Of a stretch of 64,000 bases of DNA, positions 1 to 12,100 are shown in pieces. Within the stretch, counting starts at the first letter, position 1. Every line of letters begins with the position of its first letter. This DNA comes from Petaurus breviceps papuanus (taxonomy: Eukaryota > Chordata > Mammalia > Diprotodontia > Petauridae). A program made the translations under genes and the position numbers. The DNA lies in contig JAMXIF010001164.1 in the NCBI GenBank assembly GCA_028583685.1, positions 9,712,259-9,776,258 of the forward strand, in the 5' to 3' direction. The notes beneath the pieces are model-generated. The model made no database searches, had not been told where the DNA came from, and was given only the letters and a program-made list of their open reading frames with translations.

Positions 1-1399
1 TTCCTTTCTGGAACAAGACCCTCCTATGAAGAAGGAGAGAGATCCTGGTCTCACCACTTCCATCAAAACAGTTACCACCGCCCCATGCCCAGGAGGCTCC
101 TCTAAGATAGGGAATTGGGCCAAGGCCTCCAAGTTCTCTCAGAAAACCATTACCCTGGGTATGTTCAGAGTTGTGGGAAGCCATCACCATGGCAACAAGG
201 AGATGCCCTCCTACCATCTTCCAGGCTCACTGTCTCTCACTGTCTCTGACTCAAACCAGCTCTCTTTGAATCTTTAAAGTAAAAGTGAATAAATGCCCTT
301 CCTGCTGTGGATAAGGAAAGTTCCATTGGAATATGTTTTATGCCAGGGTTCAGTGTAAGCTGGAAACAGACCCAGGCAAGGCCCCCAAATGCCCCAAAGT
401 ACCAGTTCCATTATCCCTTTAGTCAGAGCAATGCCAAGACATTATAAACAACCCACTCATAAGCCCTCCCCTTCTTCAGACCTTCCTGATTTTCCCTGTA
501 TCAATGGAAAACAATTTCACTGAAAGCTGCTAATGTAGAATGTGATGCTATCTTAAAAATTAACCAGGCCCAGAGCATTTTTCCTTCAGCTGAATCCAAA
601 AAGGCAAGTCATGCTCTGCCTCGGATCAGCCAGGTGGAGTTTGCCCTAATCCTTGTTAGACTCCTGAGCACATTTAGATGACTCTCTAGGAAGAATCAGT
701 ATATTCGACACCTCCTCAAATATTCCATAAGAATTAAAACCAATGCTCTTAGCTAAATGCTCGGTACCTAGAAACTTTTCCTGTCAGTATCATCTCTAAG
801 CCACTGCTCAGGTTAGTTCTCCAGTCCAAACCGCCCCCTGCCCCATACCTTCTGTTCTCATGTTGTTCTATGATACCGGATAGCCAGGTTCCTCTTTAAG
901 ACATCTAAAGGCAGTTTGTATGCTGGCACATGAGCTTCCAAAGAGAGCAACCTTTCACAGAAGAAGCCACTGCTTTTCTTAAGTGGGTAGGCTAATGGGC
1001 TAAAAAAAAGTTGGAGGCTAAGGGAAGTAGGGTGACTGGAGACTTTTTCCGTGACATACACTGGCCAGTGATCCCTCAGTGCCCTAGGCAGCTTTCCAAT
1101 ATTCTAAACTGCAGAGCAGCTGCCAGTCTGTATCAGAGGAGGGAGTTCCTCACCCAGAAGAAATCACGGGTATGGTAAAGCAAAACAAAAACAGAAAGGA
1201 GAAAAGCACCAGAGTCTTTCTGATGAACATACAGGGGGACCTGACCTAGACATAGGATGGTCACTGAACTTTGCTTAAGCCCTGCTAGCCCTACCAGATT
1301 TGGACATAGGATCTTACCAGAAAGACAGAGAAAACATGGGATTTCATTAGTCCCTTAAGCATGAGGAAGCCTCATCTATCAGGAGAGCAAAATGAAATG
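1..1399. other. Unassigned intronic sequence, left edge
   Basis: Presumed GRAMD2A intron. Searched on the minus strand for the missing 3' exons (linker end, membrane anchor) without success. An 83-codon plus-strand frame at 26-277 has no recognised features. No clear repeat seen. Confidence 0.4.
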
Positions 1400-2607
1400 G
1401 AAAAATGCTTCTGTCAGTAGCTCTCATGGTTTAAGCATCATCTTTGTGCAGATGCCTTACAGATCTATATATTCAGCTCCAGTCACTCCCCTGAGCTTCA
1501 GTCCCTCCTCACCAATGACCTACTGAAAACTTCACTAAAGGTCCCAAAGACATCTCAAATTCAACATGTCCAAAATCAAACTCTTTATCTTTCCCTTACA
1601 AACCTCTTCCAAACTTCCCTATTTTTATTGAGGGCATCACCATCATTGCAATCACCCTGGTTTGCAACTTCAAATCATGCTTGACTCTCACTTTTCCCAC
1701 ATATCTTATTAGTCACTATTTCTTTTTTTTTTTAAAGCAATCAGGGTTAAGTAACTTGCTCAAGGTTACACAGCCAGTTATTTCTGGGTGTAGTGCTGAG
1801 TGTCTGAGCCCAGGATTAGATCTCCAGGTCATCCCGACACTGGAGCCAGTGCTCTTACTCGCTGAGCCACCTGGCCGCCCCTTCCCACATATCTTATTAG
1901 TCACTATTTCTTGATATTCCTATATCCACAACATCACTTTCTCCTTCTCTCCACTCACACAGCCCCCATTCTAGTTCAGACTTTCATCACCTCTGTCCTG
2001 GATTATTACAGTAGTCTTCTAATTGGTCTCCCTGGTTCAAGGCTCTTCCCACTCCACTCAACAGCAAAAGTGATGTTCTTAAAGTGACCATGTCACTCCC
2101 TTCCTCAATATACTCCAGTGTCTCCCTATTACCTCTATGATCAAAATAAAACCCTTAGTTTGGTATTTAAATCCCTTTACAACCTGGCTCCAACCTACCT
2201 TTCCAGCCTTGTCTACACTTCCTCTTTTCAGGCATACTACAGTCCAGCCGAACTGGCCTTCTTACTAGGAGACTCCAGTCTCCTTCATAATACACAGCAC
2301 TATATCTCCTTGCCTTTGTACTGGCTATCCACAATGCCTAGAATTTGATCCCTCCTCATCTGCACCTCTTTAAATCCCTAGTTTTCTTCAAGGCTTAACT
2401 CAAATTCTACGTTCTACATGAAGCCTTTTCTGATCCTCCCAGATGTTCCCCCAAATTACCTCGTATCTATTCTATATACCCCTATAGATCTAAATTTTGG
2501 TTCCCTAGGCTTGATTGTAAGTTACTTGATAGCAGGTATCATTTCACTTTTAGGACTTAGCATAGGAGGTGCATAGTTGATGTTTAATAAATATCTATTG
2601 ATTGATT
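1400..2607 (+). repeat. L2 LINE 3' region, split by a SINE
   Basis: Pyrimidine-rich L2 3' sequence in the order expected: tcactcccttcctc, the ggctccaacctacctttccagcc segment, an aagccttttctgatcctcccag segment, and a tail of agcaggtatcatttcacttttaggactt then taataaatatctattgattgatt. Interrupted by the SINE at 1725-1881. Old and diverged. Confidence 0.8.
1725..1881 (-). repeat. tRNA-headed SINE with 31-bp TSD
   Basis: Minus-strand SINE with A/B-box-like head (ccaggtggctcagcgagtaag) and T-run tail at its left side. Same subfamily as the dimer at 63561-63855 (gtaagagcactggc head, agaaataactggc middle). Flanked by an identical 31-base duplication, 1694-1724 and 1882-1912. Confidence 0.9.
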
Positions 2608-2754
2608 CTTAGGGATAACATTCTGAAACCCTTCCATCTTTAACTTACAGTGATAGTCTTTAGGGTCCTATCCCTAATCTCTATGGAAACTTGCTGATTA
2701 AGTTTCTTATTGTGATTGTCTTAGGAAAGATCATCCCATAATTTAACAACTTAG

Positions 2755-3010
2755 AGAATTATCCAGTGAAATAGGAACCACAGGAGGTCTAGTTCAGCCC
2801 TCTCAATTTACAGATAAGGGCCAGAAAGGGGCAGTGACTTGCCAAAATGAGTAAATCAGAAAGCAAAAACTAGAACCCTGGTCTTCTGAATCAGTCATGA
2901 AATAATATAAGATCATAGCTAGAGATGGAAGGTACCTTAGAGCTCATCCAATTCATTTTCCCTTATTTTCCACATGAGGAAATAGAATTTGAGGGTTAGA
3001 AAGTTGGTTG
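2755..3010 (+). repeat. Old MIR/THER-type SINE remains
   Basis: Two adjacent diverged pieces with the pattern of tagttcagccctctcaattt, cagataagg, gtgacttgcc, then cattttcccttattttcca. Typical of ancient therian MIR-like SINEs; exact family not assigned. Confidence 0.55.
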
Positions 3011-3106
3011 CTTAAAAAAAAAGTTCTTCCTTATATTGGGCCAAAAACCTACCTTTGTATAATTTCTACCTCCTGGTTCTAGTACTGCCCTTCTACGTCC
3101 AGGCAA

Positions 3107-3519
3107 AACTGATAGTGTATCCCACTGATTACTGTGAGTTAGTAGGAAGAAGGCTTGCTTGGATTTCCTAAGTATGTATGAATTGTTCTTTTCCTTTTAT
3201 TCCTTAAGGAAAAGTCCAGGGATGGGGAACCTGCGGCCTCGAGGCCACATGTGGCCTTCTAGGTCCTTGGGTGCAGCCTTTTGACTGAGTCCAAGTTTTA
3301 CTGAACAAATCCTTTCATTAAGGGAATTTGTTCTGTGAAGTTTGGATTCATTCAAAGGGCCACACTTGAGGACCACATGTGCCTTGAGGCCACAGGTTCC
3401 CCATCCCTGGACTTTTCCTTAAGGAATGAAAGGAAAAGAACAATTCATACATACTTAGGAAATCCAAGCAAGCTTTCCTCCCAGTAATGCACACTAATCA
3501 GTGGGATACACTATCAGTT
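3107..3519. repeat. 413-bp palindrome enclosing a hAT-type MITE
   Basis: The 110 bases left of the MITE (3107-3216) return as reverse complement in the 110 bases right of it (3410-3519). The 64 bases next to the MITE differ at one position; the outer 40 or so are less alike. Together with the MITE's own inverted halves this makes one long hairpin with almost no loop. Confidence 0.9.
3217..3409. mobile_element. hAT-type palindromic MITE, copy 1
   Basis: 193 bp with terminal inverted repeats starting CAGGGATGGGGAACCTG. Internal ggccacatgtggcc and the aacaaat...atttgtt centre are shared with copies at 47575-47758 and 48788-48977. CAGGG ends are usual for hAT/Charlie-type elements. No direct 8-bp TSD; the flanks are inverted instead. 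Confidence 0.8.
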
Positions 3520-3736
3520 CAATTCTAACAGGTGACAATGGAGTTTAAACAGGACCCTAATTAACAACTCTGCTAACAGATGTCCCCACTTTGATGGCAC
3601 TGAACAAAGCCATCTCGAACCTTAACTCCCTTGTAATTGGTCCCCTAAACAGGTAACCTTGTTGTTCCCTAGATGCTCACATTCCTGCAGAGTCCCTGTG
3701 GGTCAACAGCCCTTTGCTCCCACAGGCAAATCTCAC

Positions 3737-3799
3737 CAGAGACTCAGAGTCCGGTTCATCTGGATATTCTCTTAGACTCAGACTCTTCTTACTGGAAGG
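3737..3799 (-). CDS. GRAMD2A: GRAMD2A coding exon, post-GRAM linker
   Basis: 63 nt, 21 codons. Acceptor ttattccacag, donor gtgaga. Reads PSSKKSLSLREYPDEPDSES and a final L. It matches the basic-serine then acidic segment directly behind the GRAM domain in human GRAMD2A (PSSKKSLSVREF as I recall it). It is the last exon found; about 3.7 kb to its left contain no further recognisable exon. Confidence 0.92.
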
Positions 3800-6700
3800 C
3801 TGTGGAATAAAGGATGTAACCGTTACTGTCTCTCCAGAACTAAAGCTCCATGGGCTTCATTTCCAGAGAAATCCTAAGGGTCTAGCTCCTGGGGATCCCA
3901 GTCTAACGTCGGGGAGCAAGGCTCACAGTAAAAGAGACAACTAATTATGCTTCTTTATCAGAACCTTCATTCTGCTCCCGTTCTTCCAGGGGGGAAATGT
4001 TCTAGGGCTCCCTTCTTTCCTTTCCTCTATCCTTCTTTTCCCTCCTATTTTTTGCTGCTTCCAAAGCCTAAAATAGAGGTTGGAAGACCTGGATCAAGAG
4101 CTCTTCACCTGGAGTAAATAGCACCTTAGATCATCCCAGATTACAGGGAGTCTGTGAATTTGGATAGGAAAATAAAATTGGTATCCTTTTGTCAACCCTT
4201 CTGTTTTGTTTTACCTGTTTAAAAACATTATTCTGAGAAGGGGTCCATGAGCTTCACCAAACACTTCCAAAAGGTCCATGAAACATAAAAAGTTAAGGAC
4301 CCTTGCTGTAAATGAAGGTGAAGGTAGGGAAAAGAAACCATTCTGGTTGTCTGAGAAGAAACCTAAGCTTACTAGATAAGACTGAGTTCAAAGCAGATGA
4401 ACATACACACAGACACAGGGATGGCAACACATACACATAATGTACATCCATGAGCACAGAAACATTCAAATAGCCCACTCTGCCAAAGGGGAGGAATGGC
4501 CTTCATAGGAAGTGCTAGTCCCTTAAGATCCAGCGCAGGGGTACTCTACCTTCTCCTTTGCCCTCCCCACCTTTCCCTGTCTTCTGCTTGCCAGTATACT
4601 ACCCCATGAATTAGGGCAGAGAAAGAGTGGGAATTTCATTCCCTTAGAAAAGGCTTAGCTCAGGGAGAGAACATGTGAGAAGAGCTCCCTCCATAGGACT
4701 AATGCTATAGGCAGGGCCAGCTCCCAGAGGAAGCCGGTACCCAACATTACCTGCAGGTGGGTGCAGACTCTCCTCAATACATCATACACGCTGTCCCTTG
4801 AGATCAGTGACACGAAAATATACTAGGATCCAGAAGAGAAATAGCAATGAGCAAAGGGGGCCAACAATACCTTTTCTGGTCATGCTGTCCCTCAGACATG
4901 GCCTCAGAAAGATAATCTGCCATAGGATACAGTCAAGGAATGCTGTGAATGCTCCCACACACATATAGCTTAAAAATATATCTTCTATAGGCCTATCATA
5001 ATGGCTGCAATTTAACCACTAGAGACATTTGAATCCCTTTGAATTTGGAAGACCTTTTGAACTTCCAGGGTCTCCCATGAGAATGCAAACCTTGCTGGGG
5101 GCACTGTAAGCCTTACTGGCTGTCCAAACCTGAAACAGACAATAAACTGATAACATTAAGACCCTTTAGTAATGGAACATCAGGAAGAGAGGGGCAAGGC
5201 TAGAGAATGCCAAGGATGGGAGATAGGTGCTTACAGGGGAGGTGAAATGGCCAAAAAATATTTATAAATTTGTTACACATGGGTGAGCCCTGGGTAGGAT
5301 CTAATTCTCTTAGGAGATTTGGGCTTTGATTTATATATGTTGTCTTCCATTAGAATGTGAGCTCCTGGGGCAGGTAGGTGGTACAGTGAAGAGAGCACCA
5401 GCCCTGGATTTAGGAGGACCTGAGTTCAAATTTGACCTCAGACACTTAACTCATACTAGCTGTGTGACCTTGGGCAAGTCACTCGACCCCAATTGCCCCA
5501 ACATCCCCCCTCTAAAATACAAAACAACAAACAAAAAGAATGTGAGCTCCTTAAGGGCAGGGACTGCTATATTGCTTTTTCTTTGTATCCCCAAACTTAG
5601 CACAGTGCCTGACACATAGTAAGCACTTAATAATTATTTTTTTTTATTAATTGGGTCAGATCAGAACTTTATTGCTTTTGCCCAAAGGATTGCAGGATCT
5701 AGGTTTATCTGGCTTTAGGGCTAAAAGTCAGGTGCTAATTTGTGTTCTGATTTCTCTATCACCGTGCTCCCTTGTACATGACACCTGCCAGGGGCATACA
5801 GATTTTTGACCCACAGCCGCATGCCGCTGGGTGGATCACCTCTTACTGAACCTACAGCAAAAGCTGCCTCAATCATGAAGAGAATGTTTGGTCTGGAGAG
5901 GTCACCTCCAATGCCAAGAGGTGCAAACATCCTGACCCACAGGTCAGCCACACACTGAGCTGGAGGTTCTGTGCCATTGACCTGAGGAGTAAGTGAGAGC
6001 TAAGGTTGGCAGCTGGGAAGGGAAAGAAATCTAGCCCAGGAAAACAGTGGCTCCAGTCTTACCTCAGTGGTATTAAGGGTGTCTATGTGCACAAACATAG
6101 GAAACTTTGGGGGGGGAAGAAAAGTAAGTGGGAAGAAATGAAGGTGGGAAAGTGACAAGAGGGATAGTAAAGGAATTGACCCCATTTCAAGTCCCCCAGG
6201 TTCCCTCCTGACCAAGAGTCTTTGTGCTGAGCAGCCTGTCTTATTGGGTCAAGGGGCACAAGTATTCCCAAGCTGCCATGCTCTCTTCCCATCACATGAA
6301 TCAATCTGGAATATTACTATTAATAATACATTAAATATGATTAGTTCTATAGTTGTATATCATGCTGAGTTAAATAGTTTTTATGGACTAGCCTAGAAAT
6401 CTTAACCGCCAATTTCCAGCATGGTTTCCAGGCGGGGAGGGGGGGGAGGGGGGAGATGGGAAATGAACTTCAAGTTAAAAAGCAACCTACTTATCATAGA
6501 AAGTAATAAAGCACAATTATTCTTAGTATAATGACCATTTTCAGCAACTCTTTTTTTCTTAGGATAAAGAAGTACCGTCTCCATAGTTTAGAATCCCTGG
6601 GCATAGCTTAGGACGGCAGGGGCACAGAGTAATTGGCCTCTGTGCCAGCAGTAAAGTATAATTTAAGAAGCATTTTTAGATTTGACATAACAATTCACTG

Positions 6701-9074
6701 TGAGAGGAAGGATGGCATGTGGGGCCATGCTGGCCTTTGTGGGGAGCTCTAGCTGGCCTGGGGTGGTGGTGAGCTGTGTAACAGCTGTGGGGGGCATGGT
6801 GAGGACGCCTCGTAGAATTCAAGGCTGGGCTTTCAATTCAGTTTTTCTGTGAAGACAAGCTGTTGTCCCAGAGGTGTTCCAGGAGAGAGCGTGGGAATGC
6901 AGGATGCTAGGCCCTCTGCATGCAGAGTACTGGATCTGTGGGCTCATCATGTCTGCTTGCTCTCGTAGGACCAGGAGAGGAGTGAGCAAGAGCACTCACA
7001 CAGTGGAGACAGTGCCCTGAGCTCCAGCTGGGCTCCCCTTCTGTCACCTGTGGCCAGATAAGGTCTTCGATGCTTCCATCGGTTCTCATTGGTTGGAGAT
7101 TGTTTCCTTGCTCCTTGTATCCAGGTAGATTTCCGAGCTCTCAGCCAGTGAGGGCAAGGTCCGTGGGAGGGCCTGTCTGCATTGGGCTCTATAGCCTTGG
7201 TTTGCTTTCTGTAACCTGCCTCCCTCCACTGGCTGGTCCTGGTGGAGGTGACACCCTTTTCCTGCAAGAACTGAATACATCCTTTTTGTTCCTACCTTGA
7301 GAAGCCTCTTGAGTTTCTGATTACATTTTGGATAGGTGTTTTAACCCACACACAATTGTTGTTTTCAATTGTGTCTGACTCTTCCTGACCCCATTTAGGG
7401 TTTTCTTGGCAAAGATACAAAAGTGGTTTGCTATTTCCTTCTTCAAATCATTTTACAGATGAGGAAACTGAGGCAAACAGGGTTAAGTGATTTGCCCAGG
7501 GTCACACAGCTAGCAAGTGTCTGAGGCCAGATTTGAAATCAGGAAGATGAGTCTGTCGGACTCCAGCCCTGCACTCTATCCACCGTGCCACCTAGGTTCC
7601 TCCATTCAACAATGCCTGGTCTTCAAAGGGTGATACCTGCTAACACAGGGAAGAGGGGAGAGATGTCTGATGGGGGGTGGAGACTCACTGACCTTCCTGC
7701 TTGTGTTCGTTGTAATAGCCAGTCCATTGGGCAAGAGTCTGGCCATCTTGTGCTTTTTTATCATCTGGACAGACAGCACAGGGATGACTACCTGAAGGGA
7801 AACAAGCAAGTTTCTCTTGGGATTCCTCCTCCCGCACCTTGTCAGAAGGCACCATCCCCTACATCATCAGCACCGCCCCACACATATTCAGCTCCTGATG
7901 GCTGGGAACTGGGCAAAGGAAAACAAATTCTGTAGGGGGTGATCCTACCTTTTATAGTATCTATGCTTTAGCTTTCCCTTTCTCTTCCCCCAGTCCTATC
8001 CTTCTATTTCTTGTTGCTGATAGAGTCAAGAAGCAGTTTTCGTTCATTCCATAATCTCCTTACAGCTGTCTACTCACGTGTCCACCCACAAGGACCATTT
8101 GTGAGAACAATGTAACCTACAGAGAAGCTGAAAAGTTCTTCTGTTTCACCTTTAAAATAACTATTTCCCATCCCTTCCCCCTTTACAACTAGACACGTAC
8201 TCCAGCACTTCCAAAGGTCCACTGCCTGATTCCCACTCCTCCATTTTTGATGGAGAAAAGCCATGTACATACACAGAATGATCTTGGCTAGTCCAGTGGC
8301 CAGGAACTATGTTTGCTTAATCCAAAACATGGTTAGCCATGTTGTGGTAGTTATCACTATGAAAGATTAGAGAATATAAGAACTAGGCCAAATTTTAATG
8401 ATTCAAAATCTTGTTTTTGGATCTCATAGGACTTTTTGGACATGGCTTATTAGTTAGTGGAGTCAGATAGACCAATTTAGACCCTACCTGGTGTTTGTGA
8501 TGTCCGCTCACTATGAGAGGGGCCTGACTAGGGGGTCTCTCATTCCAAAGTTTTTGGGAAAGCAGAATGCAAGGGAGGACTCAATTCCTTAACATACTTC
8601 TCTAGCCCCTGATAGGAGCTGAGATGCCCACAGTGACTATGTTTTGTACAGCTATTCATTCATTCAGTTCACAAATACTTACTGAATACCTTTAGCTGTG
8701 GAGGTGGCTAAAAAATCCATAAAATATCTAGTTTCAAAGAGCAGACTATCTGGATTAAGCAGTCAGTTGCAATACATGCCAGAGATTGCAGACAGAGTCC
8801 CCAAAAGGGGGCAGCACCACCATACCTTGATGTCCTTCCCAAAGAGGCTGGCATGAAAGCAGAGCCAGTTGTGGGAGATATATAGACGACCTTGTATGAG
8901 GATATCCCTTTGGAGTGCACAGGAACACACTGGAATATAGAAATACAAAGATATATAGACCCATAGTCACCAAAAACAAACAAAAGACTTAAGTCAGATG
9001 ACACAGTATGAAAAGAGAGAGGCCCTGGGCCCCCAGCCACTACATGGAATATATTAAGCCAAGGCTGGAGATCC

Positions 9075-9113
<39 letters not shown>

Positions 9114-12100
9114 TTCCCTGAACCAGGGAGGCCAGCTCTCTGATGAAACTCATCCTATAGCTTTTTCTACCCTCAGTTCTTTTTGGACTTCCCCAGTGGA
9201 CCTCCCAGGAGGCAAAGGCAAAGATACAGATTCCCCTCCTCTGTGACACTCTATCCCCCATAACTAGGATACTCTCTTTTACCTGTATTTATCTCTTAGT
9301 AAACCTGATTTTCTTTATGACTTTGCTCCAAGGCTGCCTTCGGAATTTTTTTTTTTTTATCCTCTCCATCCTCTAGCTGCTACAGCCTTTCTCTCAAGGG
9401 TTACTTTCTATTTTTCTGTATATAGTTTGTATGTTCCTAATTATTTACATATTCTCTCCCCCACTAGAATGTAAGCTCCATGAGGGCAGGGACTGTTTTT
9501 ACCTTTCTCTGTATCCCTTTCCCTTAGCACAGTGCCTGGCACAGAGAAATAATAAATGCTTATTGGTTGGTTGGTTGATTAAATTGTGATCCTATCACAC
9601 CCACCTGATACCACAAAGTCAGAAACAGGGCCCAGAAGACCCTGCTCTCTAACCTGTCATCACCTTCCCCTTCAGTCTCTCCTACTTTGTTCTTGTCAGT
9701 CTCTAAAGATTTCTTCAAGGGGTGGCTAGGTGGTATGGTGAATAGAGCACCAGCCTTGGAGTCAGGAGGACCTGAGTTTAAATCCAGCCTCAGAAACTTA
9801 ACACAAGTCATTGTGGCAAGTCATTAATCCCAATTGCCTTCCAAAAAAAAGCAAAAAAAATTTTTAAAAAGTATGTCTTCACACAAACAATTTTGGATAC
9901 GGCCAATATGTTATAAGGGTTTTGTTTTTTCTTCTTCTTTTTTAGTGGGAGGTGGGAAGAATAAGAGACACAGTGAGAGATTATCCCAGAAAAGGAAGAA
10001 AAGAAAGAAAATAGGGTTATTGAAGCCTTTGAAAATGTTCAGAAGGCAAGCCAGCAAGAAACACAAACAGGACAGCTACATGTTGAAGTTATTAAAGAAA
10101 TAGGAAAAGCAATCTGTATTATTAAGGAAAAAAATAACGTATATTAAGGAAAAAGGAAAAGTGACCTGTATTTAAGAGAGATTTATGTCTTCATGTAAAG
10201 TCCTCTTTCTCTGTTCCACTTAAAATATGGAAATGCTTGTTTTATTTGGTGTTTTTTAAATTCAGAATTTAAAAAATTTTAATAAGATTTCCTATATAAC
10301 CCTACCTCTTGCCCTCCTCTGTCTCCAACAATACCCTCCTTATTCCCCAAAACCCCACAAAACTTTTCCATTCTCCCTAAGTAGCCCATTGTCATTCAGA
10401 ATCCTGGAACCTTTGTTCCAAGATACCTTTCAAAGACCATTTCAGAAAAATCTCATCATGTCTTCCTTCCTGCTACATTGTTCTGCTTGCCATACTCATC
10501 TCACTCACTCATAATTTCCAATCATCGTTTTTTCCTCTACCTCCAAAGCCCTTTTCTTGGTGTTACTATTCCTTGCTCTCTACCTTTCATCACTACCTCA
10601 AAGAGGCCCCACTAAGCCCTTGGCTCGCTACCCTCACACAGTGGTACTGTGCAGGAAAAGTCCTTTGAAAAATATTAGTAGTGAGGAAGAAACTCAGCAG
10701 TTTCCATAACAAGAACAATAACAAAAACTCACACTTATAAAGCCATTTGCAATTTACAAGAAACATTTAAGACTTCAACTCTGTGTCCTAGCTCAGTAAA
10801 ACCTTTTTATATTTTTAGAAAAATAGGGACCAACAAATGTTCAAGGGCCACCAATACCATCTACCAGCACCATAAAATCCTAGCACATCTGAGCTAGAAT
10901 GACCCTTGGAGTAGTTCAAGACCCTCTTCTTACATATGAGAAAGGTAAGGCCCAGAGAATAAAAGTGACTAGCCCTTGGTCAGAAGTGTCAGAACCAGGA
11001 CTTGAAGTTTCATACTGACTCCAAATCTTTCCACTGTGCATTGCCTCTCAAAGACTACCAAGAGAAAGGCCTCTTACTTGACCACCTCAGAGTAGGAATA
11101 TCCAAGAGATTCTCTGTGATCTAGTCAACTACACAGTCTAGGCTGAAATGGTATAATTAGCTCACCTTTCAGAACAGTCTCCTCTGGCGGGATGTCCTTG
11201 AATAGCTTATGATATTGGTGGTTGTATTTATTTGGTGTCTGCAAATAAACATAGCAGGTTTGAAACACTATAGATCCTGGGAGGCAGAGGCCAGCCAGAA
11301 TGCCTCAGACCCAAGATCCCCAGGTAGCAAACCCTAAAAGGATCTCAGTAACTTACCAGGAAGACAAGAGTAAATTTGAATGGTAGTTTTCTGTATTGAA
11401 CAGGTCTCTACAAGTTAAAGCTATCACTTGGACTTGCAGTCTTTCATCGAGTGAGGAAGGCCTAATGCTTTTGTGTTGACATAAGAGTAACATTATCTTA
11501 AGTCTCCAGATAGCACAAAAGTCTGATGCTCACCTGGTTCCCTGCTGACTGAGCCAGCCACTATGTAAAAAGCATTGTCAGTGGAGTTAAGACTTGCAAA
11601 ACCATCAGAACCCAGCCTCTACTCCCTCAACAACTCTCTAGTATCTCAGGTTGGGTCAAGTGGAGGTCCCAGCTCTTGCTTCTCCTATCCCTTGGAACTT
11701 TGTTCCTTGAAGGCAGGGACAAGGGTCCCAGACTCACCACTTCTAGGCTGCTTTTCTTTATCTCTTCATCCTTTAGGCCTTCAGGTAGATGCACGCTGCA
11801 AGAAAGACATTCCACTATGGGGATAACAAACCCACTGAGTTCCCTCCCAAATCCATGCTTCCTCAGCCCCAAGTCTGCTCCCCCATTCTGCCTTGGCTAT
11901 GTTCTGGAGATCCAGGACAGTTGTTCTGAAGATAAAAGTTATTCTGTCGATATGGATATGTGCACAGGAGCATGACTAATTCAAATATTCAAGGGTTCTT
12001 AGGCCATCATCAATAGGTTCCACCCAACCCTGCTAAGTGCATGGTTCTTGGGAAGGCTAAAGCCCTCAAGCTCCACTTTATCCTTATTGAAGTCCCTGCC

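Noticed and set aside
26-277. 83-codon plus-strand frame at the left edge
   Set aside because: No domain, no clear splice borders and no similarity to the missing GRAMD2A exons, which would be on the other strand.
8708-9261. Cys/Val-rich frames around the GRAM core exon
   Set aside because: Read through the (CA)n repeat and intron; only 8929-8826 is coding.
9834-10103. Lysine-rich 89-codon plus-strand frame
   Set aside because: Begins in a SINE A-rich tail and has no recognisable domain.
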